A stretch of DNA of 64,000 bases from JAVBMB01 sp031552995 (lineage in GTDB: Bacteria > Bacillota > Clostridia > Oscillospirales > Butyricicoccaceae): positions 1-64,000 of the forward strand of contig JAVBMB010000001.1 of the NCBI GenBank assembly GCA_031552995.1. The letters are read 5' to 3'. Shown here piece by piece: positions 25,424 through 35,111 of this stretch (its first letter is position 1; each line of letters starts with the position of its first letter). The translations under genes and the position numbers were made by a program. The notes below the pieces were generated by a model. That model was not told where the DNA came from, did no database searches, and worked only from the letters and a program-made list of their open reading frames with translations.

Positions 25424-27459
25424 AGCTGAAAATTGCAGATGTCGGTTTTGCGGTGGCCGTTCTTGCCATCGTGATGGTCATGATTATCCCGCTTAGCTCT
25501 TTCATGATGGACATGCTCATCATCCTCAACATCACAATTTCGCTGATGATATTGATGCTGGCGCTGAACATTAAAGACCCTATGGAGTTTTCTGTCTTCC
25601 CGACGCTGCTGCTTGTAATAACGCTGTTCCGCCTGACGCTTAATCTGGCCTCGACAAGGCTTATTCTTGGCGACGAGGGCAACGCCGGAAACATGATAAA
25701 GGTGTTCGGCGGCTTTGTTATCGGCGATAACCTCGTCGTCGGCATCATAATATTCATAATAATCATGCTGATTCAGTTTATGGTCATCACAAAGGGCTCC
25801 GAGCGCGTCGCCGAAGTTTCGGCGCGCTTTACGCTGGACGCGATGCCCGGCAAGCAGATGGCGATTGACGCCGACCTGAACAGCGGAACCATCGACGAAA
25901 CGCAGGCGCGCGCAAGACGCGAAAAAATACAAAAAGAGGCCGATTTCCACGGCGCTATGGACGGCGCAAGCAAGTTTATCAAGGGCGACGCTATTTTGGG
26001 AATAATTGTCACCCTTATAAACATCGTCGGCGGTATAATAATCGGTATGCTTACCATGAACAAGTCATTTGGCGAGGTGTCGAAGATATTTATCCTTGCC
26101 ACCGTCGGCGACGGGCTTGTCAGCCAGATTCCGGCGCTGCTCATATCGACGTCGGCAGGCATTATCGTCACAAGGTCCGGTGATGACAGGACATTCGGCG
26201 CCGAGGTCATCGGGCAGGTGATGAACCAGCCGAACGTGCTTATACTTACGGGCGCGCTGTTGATAGTCATCAGCATGATACCCGGGCTGCCGCGCTTCAG
26301 GATGTGGATACTGGGCGGCACGCTGATAGCCATCGGGCTTGTCTCGCGCAGAAGCATGAAGAAAGAGACGCAGACGGCCCAGGAGGATGTGGCCGAGGCC
26401 GCCGCGCAGGAGAAACGCAAGCCTGAAAGCGTCACGACGCTGCTTCAGGTTGACCCCATCGAGCTGGAGTTCGGCTACGGCATCGTGCCGATGGTTGATG
26501 TCAGCCAGGGCGGGGATTTGCTTGACCGCGTCGTTATGATTCGCCGGCAGTGCGCGCTTGATTTGGGCGTCATCGTGCCGGCCATAAGGCTAAGGGACAA
26601 TATTCAGCTTGGGACGAATACATATGTTATCAAGATAAAGGGCAGTGAGGTCGCCAGAGGCGAAGTAATGGCCGACCATCTTCTTGCGCTGTCGACCGGG
26701 GATGTCGAGGAGGAGATGTACGGCATACCGACAGTCGAGCCGACATTCGGCCTGCCGGCGCTGTGGATAAACAGGTCGGAGCGCGAAAAGGCCGAGCTGC
26801 TCGGCTATTCGACCGTCGACCCGCCGTCGGTTATAGCGACGCACCTGACCGAGGTCGTTAAGCATCACGGACACGAGCTGCTTAACCGCCAGCAGGTGCA
26901 GACGCTTATCGACAACCTGTCGAAAGCGCAGCCGGCGCTTGTCGAAGAGGTCGTGCCGAAGATGTTCTCGCTGGGCGAGGTGCAGAAGGTGCTTGCGAAT
27001 CTTCTCAGGGAGAATGTGCCGATACGCGACATGTCGACGATAATCGAGACAATGGGCGACTACGGCAATATCACGAGGGACCCCGAAATGATGACCGAGT
27101 ACGTGCGGCAGAACCTGCGCCGGTCGATTACGAGGCGCTTTATACCGGATAATGCCGCGCATGTCATCACCGTGGACCCGCAGCTTGAGCAGCTTATTGT
27201 CGAGCATACGAAGCAGAGCGAGCACGGGGCGTATCTGGCGCTGGAACCGACGCAGATACACACGATATTCGACCGCCTGCGCGCGATTGTGGAAAAAGTG
27301 AGCAACCTCGGCAAAAGCCCGGTCATCCTTACCTCGCCGCTCATCAGGCGGCAGTTCCGCAAAATAGCCGAGCAGATTTCCGCCGACCTGGTTGTGCTCA
27401 GCTACAACGAGCTGGAGCAGAATGTCGAAGTTTATTCGGAAGGGGTTGTGAGGCTCTAA
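25420..27459 (+). CDS. flhA: Flagellar export protein FlhA
   Basis: A 679-residue export-gate subunit. The N-terminal half has about eight transmembrane helices and the FHIPEP-type cytoplasmic loop (GKQMAIDADLNSGTIDETQARARR, then FHGAMDGASKFIKGDA). The C-terminal half is the soluble domain that forms the nonameric docking ring for chaperone-substrate complexes (LELGYGIVPMVD-like EFGYGIVPMVDVSQGGDLLDR). Start overlaps flhB; flhF begins right at the stop codon. Confidence 0.97.
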   Translation: MKLKIADVGFAVAVLAIVMVMIIPLSSFMMDMLIILNITISLMILMLALNIKDPMEFSVFPTLLLVITLFRLTLNLASTRLILGDEGNAGNMIKVFGGFVIGDNLVVGIIIFIIIMLIQFMVITKGSERVAEVSARFTLDAMPGKQMAIDADLNSGTIDETQARARREKIQKEADFHGAMDGASKFIKGDAILGIIVTLINIVGGIIIGMLTMNKSFGEVSKIFILATVGDGLVSQIPALLISTSAGIIVTRSGDDRTFGAEVIGQVMNQPNVLILTGALLIVISMIPGLPRFRMWILGGTLIAIGLVSRRSMKKETQTAQEDVAEAAAQEKRKPESVTTLLQVDPIELEFGYGIVPMVDVSQGGDLLDRVVMIRRQCALDLGVIVPAIRLRDNIQLGTNTYVIKIKGSEVARGEVMADHLLALSTGDVEEEMYGIPTVEPTFGLPALWINRSEREKAELLGYSTVDPPSVIATHLTEVVKHHGHELLNRQQVQTLIDNLSKAQPALVEEVVPKMFSLGEVQKVLANLLRENVPIRDMSTIIETMGDYGNITRDPEMMTEYVRQNLRRSITRRFIPDNAAHVITVDPQLEQLIVEHTKQSEHGAYLALEPTQIHTIFDRLRAIVEKVSNLGKSPVILTSPLIRRQFRKIAEQISADLVVLSYNELEQNVEVYSEGVVRL

Positions 27460-28671
27460 ATGCTTGTAAAAAAATATCAGGCAAGAGATATGCAGCAGGC
27501 GATGGACAGTATTATCAAGGAGCTGGGATCCGAGGCCGTGATACTGAACAGCCGCAAAATGCGCCGAAAGGGCTTTATAAACCTGTTTAAAAAGCCGATT
27601 GTCGAGGTGATGGTGGCCTACGACCCGGCCAAGATACCAATGGCAAAGAAGCTGAACGCTGTGCTGCCGGCTTACGCTGCCTATGCAAACGGCGGCGCGG
27701 CGGAGCAAAACGCGCCCGAGGATAAAAAGCCGGACGTCCCGGCCGAGGGGGCCGTGGCGGCGCCCGTCGCGTCTATCGGCGCAGGCGAGCAGATTACGCA
27801 TCTCGACGCTCGAATAGATTCGCTTGACCAAATGCTCAGCGACTTTATCAACAAGTTTTCGTTTGTCAAGCGCGATGTGACGTATGATTTTTCCGACGAT
27901 GTTCAGGATTTGATGCAGAAGCTGATAGAGGAGCAGGTGCGCGAGGAGCTTGCCTGTTCGCTGGCGAGGGAGACCGAGATGATTCTGCGCAGGCAGAGGG
28001 GCTCGTCCGCCGTAGAGGTGATGGAGCATCTTATTCTTGAGATGATTGGCTCGCCGGACCCCGTGCAGCCGAAAAAGTTCCACCAAAAGATTATACTGCT
28101 TGCCGGGCCGACGGGCGTCGGCAAGACGACGTCGCTTGTGAAACTGGCGGCAAACTTCGCTCTTAAGCAAAAACGCAAGGTGGGCATCATCAACACCGAC
28201 ACATACAGGATTGCGGCGCAGGAGCAGCTTAAGACCTACGCCGATATACTCAGCATTCCGCTGGCCGTCGTGTATCAGATTGATGAGCTGTCAGGCGCGC
28301 TTGAGGGCATGGCCGACCGCGACGTGATATTCATCGACACGGCGGGCAAGCGCCCCGGGGACGAGCAGCACCGCACCGACCTGAAAAAAATCATCGCCGT
28401 TGCGGCGCCCGAGGATATACTGCTGTGCGTCTCGGCGCCGACAAGCTTCTCGGCGATTCAGGAGGTTGTCGATACATACGGCTTTGTGGGGGATTATAAG
28501 CTGCTTGTGACAAAGCTGGACGAGACGCGCTATCGCGGCATGCTGCTTAACCTGTGCTGGTATGCAAAAAAACGCCTTGCATACGTGACGGTGGGGCAGA
28601 ATGTGCCCGACGACATCGAGAATGTCGACGCCGAGGCCATAGTCGGCCACCTGCTGAGGAAAACACAATGA
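27460..28671 (+). CDS. flhF: Flagellar SRP-type GTPase FlhF
   Basis: A 403-residue GTPase that determines where flagella are placed. The N-terminal basic and linker part (about 1-170) begins MLVKKYQARDMQQAMDSIIKELGSEAVILNSR, then the SRP54-type G domain shows LLAGPTGVGKTTSLVKLAA, a GIINTDTYRIAAQEQLKTYA motif, DVIFIDTAGKRPGDE and VTKLDETRYRGMLL. Four-base overlap with flhG. Confidence 0.95.
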   Translation: MLVKKYQARDMQQAMDSIIKELGSEAVILNSRKMRRKGFINLFKKPIVEVMVAYDPAKIPMAKKLNAVLPAYAAYANGGAAEQNAPEDKKPDVPAEGAVAAPVASIGAGEQITHLDARIDSLDQMLSDFINKFSFVKRDVTYDFSDDVQDLMQKLIEEQVREELACSLARETEMILRRQRGSSAVEVMEHLILEMIGSPDPVQPKKFHQKIILLAGPTGVGKTTSLVKLAANFALKQKRKVGIINTDTYRIAAQEQLKTYADILSIPLAVVYQIDELSGALEGMADRDVIFIDTAGKRPGDEQHRTDLKKIIAVAAPEDILLCVSAPTSFSAIQEVVDTYGFVGDYKLLVTKLDETRYRGMLLNLCWYAKKRLAYVTVGQNVPDDIENVDAEAIVGHLLRKTQ

Positions 28672-29528
28672 ACTCCGGCATCGTATTGGATCAGGCGCAA
28701 AGCCTGCGCGACATGGTGAGCAGAAACAGGTCGCGCCACAAAATAATTACGGTTACAAGCGGCAAGGGCGGCGTAGGCAAGTCCAGCATAACGGTGAATC
28801 TGGCGATTGCGCTGGCGCGGATAGGCTACAGCGTTCTCGTCGTCGACGCCGATTTTGGGCTTGCTAATATCGACGTCATGCTTGGCATAAACGCAAAATA
28901 CAACCTGAGCCATCTGCTTCGCGGCCAGCGCACGCTGGGCGAGCTTGTGCAGCAGGGGTATCAGGGCGTCAAGTTCATCTCGGGCGGGTCGGGCGTTTAC
29001 GAGCTTCTGTGCATGGATGAGGCGCAGCTGAACGGCGTGATGAACGGCCTGCTGGACATGAGGGAAGGCATAGACATAATTTTATTTGACACAGGCGCCG
29101 GAATAAACGACAATGTACTTAAGCTGATTATGGCGTCTACCGAGACAATTGTTGTAACGACGCCCGAGCCGACGGCGATACTTGACGCGTACGCGCTGGT
29201 AAAGACGGTGAACAAAAGCGAGGGCGCGCCGCCTATCAGGCTTGTGATGAACAAATGCGAGACGAAGCGCGAGGCCGAAAACGCGATAGTAGGCTTTCAG
29301 AGCATTATACGCAAATATATGAGGTGGGAGATTGAATCTCTTGGCGCGGTGTACTTCGATACCGAGGTGTCGAAATCGATAAAACGGCAGACGCCGATAA
29401 TCGTCAGCCACCCGAACGGTCAGACGGCCAGGGGGATAACCGATATCGCGCGTGCGCTGATGCAGCTTCCGACTCAGGAAGCGGCGAGCAACCCCATAAC
29501 AAGGCTGTTTTCACGCTTTTTGAAATAG
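28668..29528 (+). CDS. flhG: Flagellar number regulator FlhG (MinD-like ATPase)
   Basis: A 286-residue MinD/ParA-type ATPase (YlxH in B. subtilis) that stimulates FlhF GTPase and limits flagellar number. The start ATG 28668 overlaps the flhF stop. A DQAQSLRDMV N-terminus, deviant Walker A (VTSGKGGVGKSSITVNLAIAL), VVDADFGLANIDVMLG and FDTGAGINDNVLK are visible. The DQAxxLR N-terminal motif is the known FlhF-activating helix in this family. Confidence 0.94.
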   Translation: MNSGIVLDQAQSLRDMVSRNRSRHKIITVTSGKGGVGKSSITVNLAIALARIGYSVLVVDADFGLANIDVMLGINAKYNLSHLLRGQRTLGELVQQGYQGVKFISGGSGVYELLCMDEAQLNGVMNGLLDMREGIDIILFDTGAGINDNVLKLIMASTETIVVTTPEPTAILDAYALVKTVNKSEGAPPIRLVMNKCETKREAENAIVGFQSIIRKYMRWEIESLGAVYFDTEVSKSIKRQTPIIVSHPNGQTARGITDIARALMQLPTQEAASNPITRLFSRFLK

Positions 29529-29574
29529 TGATATCGACAGCGCACGGTGATACATATGCTAAAGGAGTAGTGTT

Positions 29575-30294
29575 ATGAGCAAGAACGGTGAAATGCCCCT
29601 GAAGCTTGGAGATAAGCTGGAAATCAGCTCCGGAGGGCTGGAGATTTATGTAAGCAGCCTTGAGGATATAACGCCGCAGGGCGACTATGGCCTTTCGATA
29701 CCGCAGCGGCACGGCCGTCAGGCAATACTGCGCGCGGGCACCGAGGCCGAGCTGATATTTTACCGCGCGGACGGGCGGTACAGCATGGCCGCCTCCGTAC
29801 TTGGGTACATGGCATCGGGCTCCGTTCAGCTGCTTGTAGTCAGGCCAAGGGTTGATGAAATCCGCCGCGCGCAGCGCCGCAGGGCGTTCCGCATGCCTAT
29901 GGCGTCGGTCGCCGTCGTCGGCGCCGGCTGGCCCGAGGTGCTGCCCTACGGCCGCCCCTCGAACAGACAGAACAGCGAAGAGAGCGTAAAGACCGTCGAT
30001 ATAAGCGAGTACGGCGTAGGGTTCATCACACTCGGCCAATACAACCCGGGTGACAAGGTGTACATGCGCATCGCCCTCAACTGGCCGGAGCCGGGTTCCC
30101 CTCCAGTCGAGGTGTTCGGGCTTGTCCGCCGGCGTATGCCGGTAGATTCGCGCAGCGGTGAGGTCGTCATAGGGGTGGAGTTTACAACGATAAGCCAGAA
30201 CGACCGCAAATACATAGCAAAATACATCATCCAAAAGCAGCAGGCCGAAATCGGCCGCCGCATGGCGCGGCACATCCGCAAAAAAGAGGATTGA
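29575..30294 (+). CDS. PilZ-domain c-di-GMP receptor (YcgR/YpfA-like)
   Basis: A 239-residue cytosolic protein. The N-terminal YcgR-like beta domain (about 1-95) is followed by a PilZ domain with the c-di-GMP-binding arginines RRAQRRRAFRMP and the DISEYGVGF motif (DxSxxG). Such proteins slow or stop the motor when c-di-GMP is high. The C-terminus is basic. Its place between flhG and fliA inside the flagellar operon supports this role; the diguanylate cyclase at 4043 is a possible source of signal. Confidence 0.9.
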   Translation: MSKNGEMPLKLGDKLEISSGGLEIYVSSLEDITPQGDYGLSIPQRHGRQAILRAGTEAELIFYRADGRYSMAASVLGYMASGSVQLLVVRPRVDEIRRAQRRRAFRMPMASVAVVGAGWPEVLPYGRPSNRQNSEESVKTVDISEYGVGFITLGQYNPGDKVYMRIALNWPEPGSPPVEVFGLVRRRMPVDSRSGEVVIGVEFTTISQNDRKYIAKYIIQKQQAEIGRRMARHIRKKED

Positions 30295-30349
30295 TGGTAA
30301 TAAGCCCGGGGTAAACAACCGGCGGAAAAGTTCCGGAGGAGGTGGCGGC

Positions 30350-31138
30350 ATGGCTACCGAGGTTCAAACGGCAGAGGTCGACGCGGCAGCCGAAGCGCAG
30401 GCCGCGATTTTGCGCCTGTGGCAGGCGTATAAATCAAACGGAGACGCCGCGGCGAAGGATCAGCTTTTGATGCATTATGTGCCGCTTGTAAAGCATGTTG
30501 TGAGAAGAATGATGCCGAAGTATAATTCTCACAATGAATATGACGATATGATTAGTAGCGGGACTATCGGGCTGATTGATGCCGTTGACAAGTTCGATTT
30601 GGCGCACGGCGTCAAGTTCGAGACATATGCGGTCACGCGCATCAGGGGCGAGATACTGGACTATATGCGCTCTCAGGATTGGGCGCCCAGCAGCCTGCGC
30701 AAAAAAATCAATACAATATCGGCGACGTATGACGAGCTTGAGGGCCTTACCGGCGACACGCCCAGCGACAGCGTCGTGGCCGAAAAGCTGGGCATACCGG
30801 TGTCGCAGGTTCAAAAGGTGATGAGCAAGACGCACGCGTTTAATCTGGTTAACTTTGAGGATACGCTCAGCTCGTGCTACACCTCGCCCGCCGATGTCTC
30901 CGGCTCGTGGGAGGATACGCCGGAAAACCTGACGGTGAACAAAGAGGTCAAACGCATTTTGGCCGAGGTCATCGACGAGCTGCCCGATAAAGAGCGGCTT
31001 GTGATTACGCTGTATTACTACGAGGAGCTTATGCTGAAGGAGATTGCCGAAATCCTGCGGGTGTCGGAATCGCGAGTGTCGCAGATACACTCGAAGGTGC
31101 TCAGCCGTATGAAGGGTAAGCTTCAAAAAATATTCTGA
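30350..31138 (+). CDS. fliA: Flagellar sigma factor FliA (sigma-28/SigD)
   Basis: A 262-residue sigma factor with regions 2 (DMISSGTIGLIDAVDKFDLAHGVKFETYAVTRIRGEILDYMRSQDW across the segment), 3 (LGIPVSQVQKVMSKTHAF) and 4 (LPDKERLVITLYYYEELMLKEIAEILRVSESRVSQIHSKVL in parts). It would read the TAAG-N14-TCCGATAA promoters seen before fliD and flgF, and is held inactive by FlgM (36354). A GGAGGAGG site precedes the ATG. Confidence 0.97.
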   Translation: MATEVQTAEVDAAAEAQAAILRLWQAYKSNGDAAAKDQLLMHYVPLVKHVVRRMMPKYNSHNEYDDMISSGTIGLIDAVDKFDLAHGVKFETYAVTRIRGEILDYMRSQDWAPSSLRKKINTISATYDELEGLTGDTPSDSVVAEKLGIPVSQVQKVMSKTHAFNLVNFEDTLSSCYTSPADVSGSWEDTPENLTVNKEVKRILAEVIDELPDKERLVITLYYYEELMLKEIAEILRVSESRVSQIHSKVLSRMKGKLQKIF

Positions 31139-31209
31139 CGACGCGCGGCGGCGCCCGCGCGGGCCGAAACCGAAACATGCAGCTCGCCGGCGCGGCGAAG
31201 GGAGGGCAT

Positions 31210-33000
31210 ATGGCTTGGGACGCTAAGTACTTCAGCGCAGATGACCGTGAGGCTGCCCTTGAGCAGGCGCGTCTCAAGTGGAATGCCCAGGAGCTTAACA
31301 TCAGTATCAGGGTTGTCAGCGAACCGGGCGCCCAGGCGCCGGGCCTGTTTTTGGCACTGTTTAGCGACAATGCCGTCGACCGGACTGCCGCCGAAAATAT
31401 GGACGGGCGCGTTACGGCGCTGTATCTTGACGGCGGCGTGCGCATCGAGCTGTATCCCAGCCTTGGCAGGGGCAAGCCGCTTAGCGCGGACAGGACAAAG
31501 AAGTACATACAGCGCAAGAACATAACCGGCCTGAATAACGCGGCGCTCAAAATCCTGCTGGACAGGGGCGCGGGGTTTGCCGATGTGGCCCCGGCGCAGA
31601 GAGAGGTCATCCTCGACCAGGATATCGAGGTGACGATATCGAAGGACGAGATGGACGCGATGGCCGTGCTTCTGCCCGCCGACCCCGGCGGAAGCAAGCT
31701 TTCGGCCGGCGCGCTTGAAATGAAGCTGGCGGCCGCCGGCGTGACATACGGCGTATACAGGCAGGCGCTGCAGATGATGGAGCTTGAGCAGAACAGCGAA
31801 AAATCCTACCGGGTGGCGCGCGGCAAGCGGCCGATAGACGGCAAGGATGGCTATTTGACATATCATTTCCGCCGAGAGATACGCATTGCGCCGAAGATAC
31901 TTGAGGACGACAGGGTCGACATTAAAACGCTGGATTTGTTCGAGCCGGTGCGCACGGGGCAATTGCTTGTAACCCGCACCCCGCCGGACCCCGGCGAGGA
32001 CGGCATGACGGTGACAGGCAAGGTGCGCCCGCCGAAGCCGGGCAAAAACATGCCGATGCCGGGCGGCAAAAATGTAACGGTAGACGACGAAAAGCTGTTT
32101 ATGTCGGCGGCGCGCAGCGGTATGGTGCAGTTCAGCAACAACACCGTCAGCGTAAGCGATGTTTTCACAGTCAAGGGCGACTGCGATATGGGCGTTGGCA
32201 ATATAGAGTTTGACGGGCATGTGCAGATAGAGGGCGGCGTCATCCAGACGATTACAATCAGGGCGACGGGCAATATCACGGTTGGCGGCACGGTCGAAAG
32301 CGCCGTGCTTCAGGCCGGGGGCGATGTTGTGCTCCGCGGCGGCGTGCGCGGCGCGCGCAGCGGGTATGTCTCGGCGGGCGGCAATGTCACCGCCAGGTTT
32401 ATCGAGCGGTGCAGGGTGCAGGCCGGCGGGTGGATTCAGGCGGGGTATATCGTCCACAGCGAGCTTGAGGCCGGGTCGATGATTACGGTCAGGGGCAAGG
32501 TGGCAAGCGTTGTCGGCGGTTCGATAATCGCAGGAGAGGGCATAACCGTGGGATACCTGGGCTCTACCGCAGGAACCGCGACCGAGGTGTCGGTCGGCAT
32601 CACTCCTGATACGCGCAACAGGCTGGCCGGTATGCATCTTGACATGATGGAGCTGATGAAGGAGCTTGACAAGCTGGGCAAGATGAAAATATATCTGGAA
32701 AAGGCCGGCGACCTTGACGAGAGCAAGCTGAATATGTATGAGTCGGTTATCGACAGTATTCTGCACTACAACGACCTGCTGACCCAGCGCGCCGACCTGT
32801 ATAACCAGATAAACGCCAAGGTCGAAAACAGCATATACGGCAAGGTGAATGTCGTCAACACGGTGTATCCCGGCGTCAAAATCACAATCGCCTCCTCCGG
32901 CCTTAAGATAGAGCGGGAGAATGCGCATGTCACATACCGCAATGTCAAAGGGGAGATAACGCAGAGCCCCTGCGAGGCGGAATCGGGCGATATAAGATAG
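31210..33000 (+). CDS. DUF342/FapA family flagellar assembly protein
   Basis: A 596-residue protein. ATG 31210 follows GGGAGGG directly. The N-terminal part (AKYFSADDREAALEQARLKW) is a Jag-N-like domain, the middle is the charged FapA region (LFEPVRTGQLLVTRTPPDPGEDGMTVTGK), and about 300-470 is a glycine-rich parallel beta repeat (IEFDGHVQIEGGVI, ITVGGTVESAVLQAGGDVVLRGGVRGA). A coiled coil follows. Family members are linked to flagellar assembly by genomic context, and a Vibrio homologue localises FlhF-like or chemosensory components; the role here is not known. It starts 71 bases behind fliA. Confidence 0.85.
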   Translation: MAWDAKYFSADDREAALEQARLKWNAQELNISIRVVSEPGAQAPGLFLALFSDNAVDRTAAENMDGRVTALYLDGGVRIELYPSLGRGKPLSADRTKKYIQRKNITGLNNAALKILLDRGAGFADVAPAQREVILDQDIEVTISKDEMDAMAVLLPADPGGSKLSAGALEMKLAAAGVTYGVYRQALQMMELEQNSEKSYRVARGKRPIDGKDGYLTYHFRREIRIAPKILEDDRVDIKTLDLFEPVRTGQLLVTRTPPDPGEDGMTVTGKVRPPKPGKNMPMPGGKNVTVDDEKLFMSAARSGMVQFSNNTVSVSDVFTVKGDCDMGVGNIEFDGHVQIEGGVIQTITIRATGNITVGGTVESAVLQAGGDVVLRGGVRGARSGYVSAGGNVTARFIERCRVQAGGWIQAGYIVHSELEAGSMITVRGKVASVVGGSIIAGEGITVGYLGSTAGTATEVSVGITPDTRNRLAGMHLDMMELMKELDKLGKMKIYLEKAGDLDESKLNMYESVIDSILHYNDLLTQRADLYNQINAKVENSIYGKVNVVNTVYPGVKITIASSGLKIERENAHVTYRNVKGEITQSPCEAESGDIR

Positions 33001-33096
33001 CTTCCCGGCCCGGGGGCGGGAAGAAGAGGCCATATTTACCCCGCGGCGGACACGCCGCACAAGAGGTATCCACGCGCCGCAAGGAGGTGCGCCGTA

Positions 33097-33411
33097 ATGT
33101 CAATCAAGGGCATAGAGAACCAAATCATGGTCACAAGGACGGCTGAGCTGTCCAAGGACACCAGCGCCCAGCTTAAGCGGGGCGAGCTGTCACAGCAGAA
33201 CTTTGCCGAAAACGTCAAGGCGGCGGGAGAGCACGCGCAGAAGTCGGTGACGCGCACAGAGCAGTCGATGGGCGCGCAGATACATCCCGACTCTGAAAGC
33301 GGCGATACGTATCAGCCGGGCGGCGGAGGCAAGCGTAGGGAGAGAGCTCCTTCCGACGGGGAGCTGTCCGTCGGGTCGGATGAGGAGCATATAATAGACA
33401 TTAAAGTTTGA
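33097..33411 (+). CDS. Small conserved flagellar-operon protein, unknown function
   Basis: A 104-residue hydrophilic protein starting at ATG 33097 with AAGGAGG upstream. The N-terminus MSIKGIENQIMVTRTAEL resembles short proteins seen after DUF342 genes in clostridial flagellar operons. The rest is charged and probably disordered (QPGGGGKRRERAPSDGE), ending EEHIIDIKV. No transmembrane segment or signal peptide is visible. I do not recognise a function. Confidence 0.7.
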   Translation: MSIKGIENQIMVTRTAELSKDTSAQLKRGELSQQNFAENVKAAGEHAQKSVTRTEQSMGAQIHPDSESGDTYQPGGGGKRRERAPSDGELSVGSDEEHIIDIKV

Positions 33412-33422
33412 GAGGTTTGACT

Positions 33423-34175
33423 ATGGAGCTGAAGTATTACGGGTTCGCATTTTTCATTTTTGTGCTGATTTGCCTGCTCATGGTGCTTTACAATTTTTTA
33501 TTCTCCGACCTCAAGCGGCAGCGCAAGCTGCTGGATGAAAAGGAGAACAAGCTGCTGCGCTTTTATCAAAGCGTAGAAGAGGCGCTTGACGACTTTAATG
33601 ACTCGGTTGAGAAGAGCTTTTCAGAGATGGACAGCCGGCTTAAGGAGCTTGGTGATTTGCACGCCGAGACCGAGCGCTTTATGCGCGAGATTTCGGTGAG
33701 GATGCCGGACAAGCTGCCGCAACAAAGCCCCGCGGCGCAGCCGCCGGGCGCAAGGCCGCGCACTGTGCGCGGCGCGCCGCCTGTAAGCGAATATGTGCCG
33801 CAGCCGCCGCTCCGTCAGCCGATGCCGTCGCTGAGGCCGCAGGCCGCGCCGCAGCAGGTCCCCGCGCAGACAGTTCAGGCAGCGCCGCCACAGCAGCCCC
33901 CGGTTTTGCGCGAGACACCGAAGCCGCAGCATATAGATGTCAAAGCCGAAGATGTAAAGGACGAGCCCGCTGATTTTCAGCCCGCCGGCTTCCGCCGCGC
34001 GTTCGAGACAGCCTCGGCGCTAAGCGACAGCGAGCTTACGCCGCAGGAGGGCGCGAACCGCAACGAGCAGATACTGTCCATGGCCGAAAAGGGCATGGAC
34101 CGCAGCGCCATAGCGAAAGAACTGGGAATCACGCTCAGCGAGGTCGATCTGGTCATCGGCATGGGCCGCGCGTAG
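33423..34175 (+). CDS. DUF6115-like single-pass membrane protein
   Basis: A 250-residue protein. ATG 33423 is chosen with AGAGG seven bases upstream; a TTG at 33408 overlaps the previous stop. One transmembrane helix at about 6-27 (GFAFFIFVLICLLMVLYNFLF), a coiled coil at about 30-90, a proline/glutamine-rich linker to about 180, and a C-terminal helix-turn-helix-like end (EQILSMAEKGMDRSAIAKELGITLSEVDLVIGMGRA in parts) as in the DUF6115 family. Function unknown; found in flagellar operons of Bacillota. It ends the fliA-fapA unit. Confidence 0.7.
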   Translation: MELKYYGFAFFIFVLICLLMVLYNFLFSDLKRQRKLLDEKENKLLRFYQSVEEALDDFNDSVEKSFSEMDSRLKELGDLHAETERFMREISVRMPDKLPQQSPAAQPPGARPRTVRGAPPVSEYVPQPPLRQPMPSLRPQAAPQQVPAQTVQAAPPQQPPVLRETPKPQHIDVKAEDVKDEPADFQPAGFRRAFETASALSDSELTPQEGANRNEQILSMAEKGMDRSAIAKELGITLSEVDLVIGMGRA

Positions 34176-34255
34176 GCGTTCTCGGCACGGGCGGATGCCC
34201 CGCGCGCCTTTGCGGCCTGGCTGAAAAATATAATATTTTTTTGTTCCTCACCTGT

Positions 34256-34281
34256 TAAGTTTCGGCGGAAAAGTCCGAAAT
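34256..34281 (+). promoter_or_regulatory. Candidate sigma-28 promoter before flgF
   Basis: TAAG (34256-34259), 14-base spacer, TCCGAAAT (34274-34281). It has the same TAAG-N14-TCCGA arrangement and spacing as the clearer site before fliD. An AT-rich palindrome (34225-34242) lies just upstream. The promoter sits 69 bases before flgF. Confidence 0.6.
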
Positions 34282-34349
34282 AATAGATGAGGAACTCTGG
34301 TTATTTTTTTAGCTGCGGATGTAACCGATTTTTACTTGCGGAGGGCGCT

Positions 34350-35111
34350 ATGACAAGAGGCTTTTTTATAGCCGGTACCGGCATGATGCTGCAGCGCCGG
34401 AACATGGAAGTAATTACAAGCAATATCACAAACGCCGACACCGTAGGCTATAAAAAAGATATTCTTACCTCGCGCACGTTTAACGATGTGCTGCTGGAGA
34501 GGATTAACGACACGGCCGTCGTCGGGCAGACGCGGCAGGTCGGGCCGCTTAACTGGGGCACCAGGGTCGACCAGCTGTATGTAGATTATCAGATCGGCAA
34601 CTTCGAAGAGAGCGGAAACCCGACGGATATCGCGCTTGCGGGCGACGCGTTCTTTGCGCTCAACACCCCGCAGGGAGAGCGATATACGCGCGCCGGCAAC
34701 TTTGTAGTCAACGCGCAGGGATACCTTACAAACCCCGACGGGCACGCGGTGCTTGGGCAGAACGGCCCGGTATACGTAGGCGGCAGGGACTTCAGCGTCG
34801 ACTCGCTTGGCAACATCGCGATAGACGGCACAGTTACCGACCGCCTGCGGCTTGTGACCTTCGGCGACAACGCCGGGCTGCGCAAGCAGGGAGACAATCT
34901 CTATTTTTCGACAGGCGGGCAGCCGCAAGTCGCCGGAATCGGCGAGGTTGAGGTGCTTCAGGGGTTTACCGAAAACTCGAACGTCGATATCGGGCGTGAG
35001 ATGGTGGATATGATAACCGTGTACCGCACATACGAGACAAATCAGCGTATGCTGACAATGATAGATGAGACGGTCGGCAAGGCAGTCAACGAAATCGGGA
35101 GACTTAGATAA
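34350..35111 (+). CDS. flgF: Flagellar distal rod protein, FlgF/FlgG family (first copy)
   Basis: A 253-residue rod protein of the FlgF/FlgG family (FlhO in B. subtilis). ATG 34350 follows GGAGGGC. It has FIAGTGMMLQRRNMEVITSNITNADTVGYKKD at the N-terminus, the central domain with FFALNTPQGERYTRAGNFVVNAQGYL, and the C-terminal helix (GREMVDMITVYRTYETNQRMLTMIDE). The second copy begins one base inside its stop codon. Which copy is FlgF and which is FlgG follows gene order. Confidence 0.9.
   Translation: MTRGFFIAGTGMMLQRRNMEVITSNITNADTVGYKKDILTSRTFNDVLLERINDTAVVGQTRQVGPLNWGTRVDQLYVDYQIGNFEESGNPTDIALAGDAFFALNTPQGERYTRAGNFVVNAQGYLTNPDGHAVLGQNGPVYVGGRDFSVDSLGNIAIDGTVTDRLRLVTFGDNAGLRKQGDNLYFSTGGQPQVAGIGEVEVLQGFTENSNVDIGREMVDMITVYRTYETNQRMLTMIDETVGKAVNEIGRLR

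Noticed and set aside
26590..28170. 526-codon minus-strand frame opposite flhA and flhF
   Set aside because: Antisense shadow of two clear genes; basic, motif-free translation.
33001..33023. Hairpin after the fapA-like gene as terminator
   Set aside because: 7-bp stem but no T run follows; the next gene continues in the same direction.
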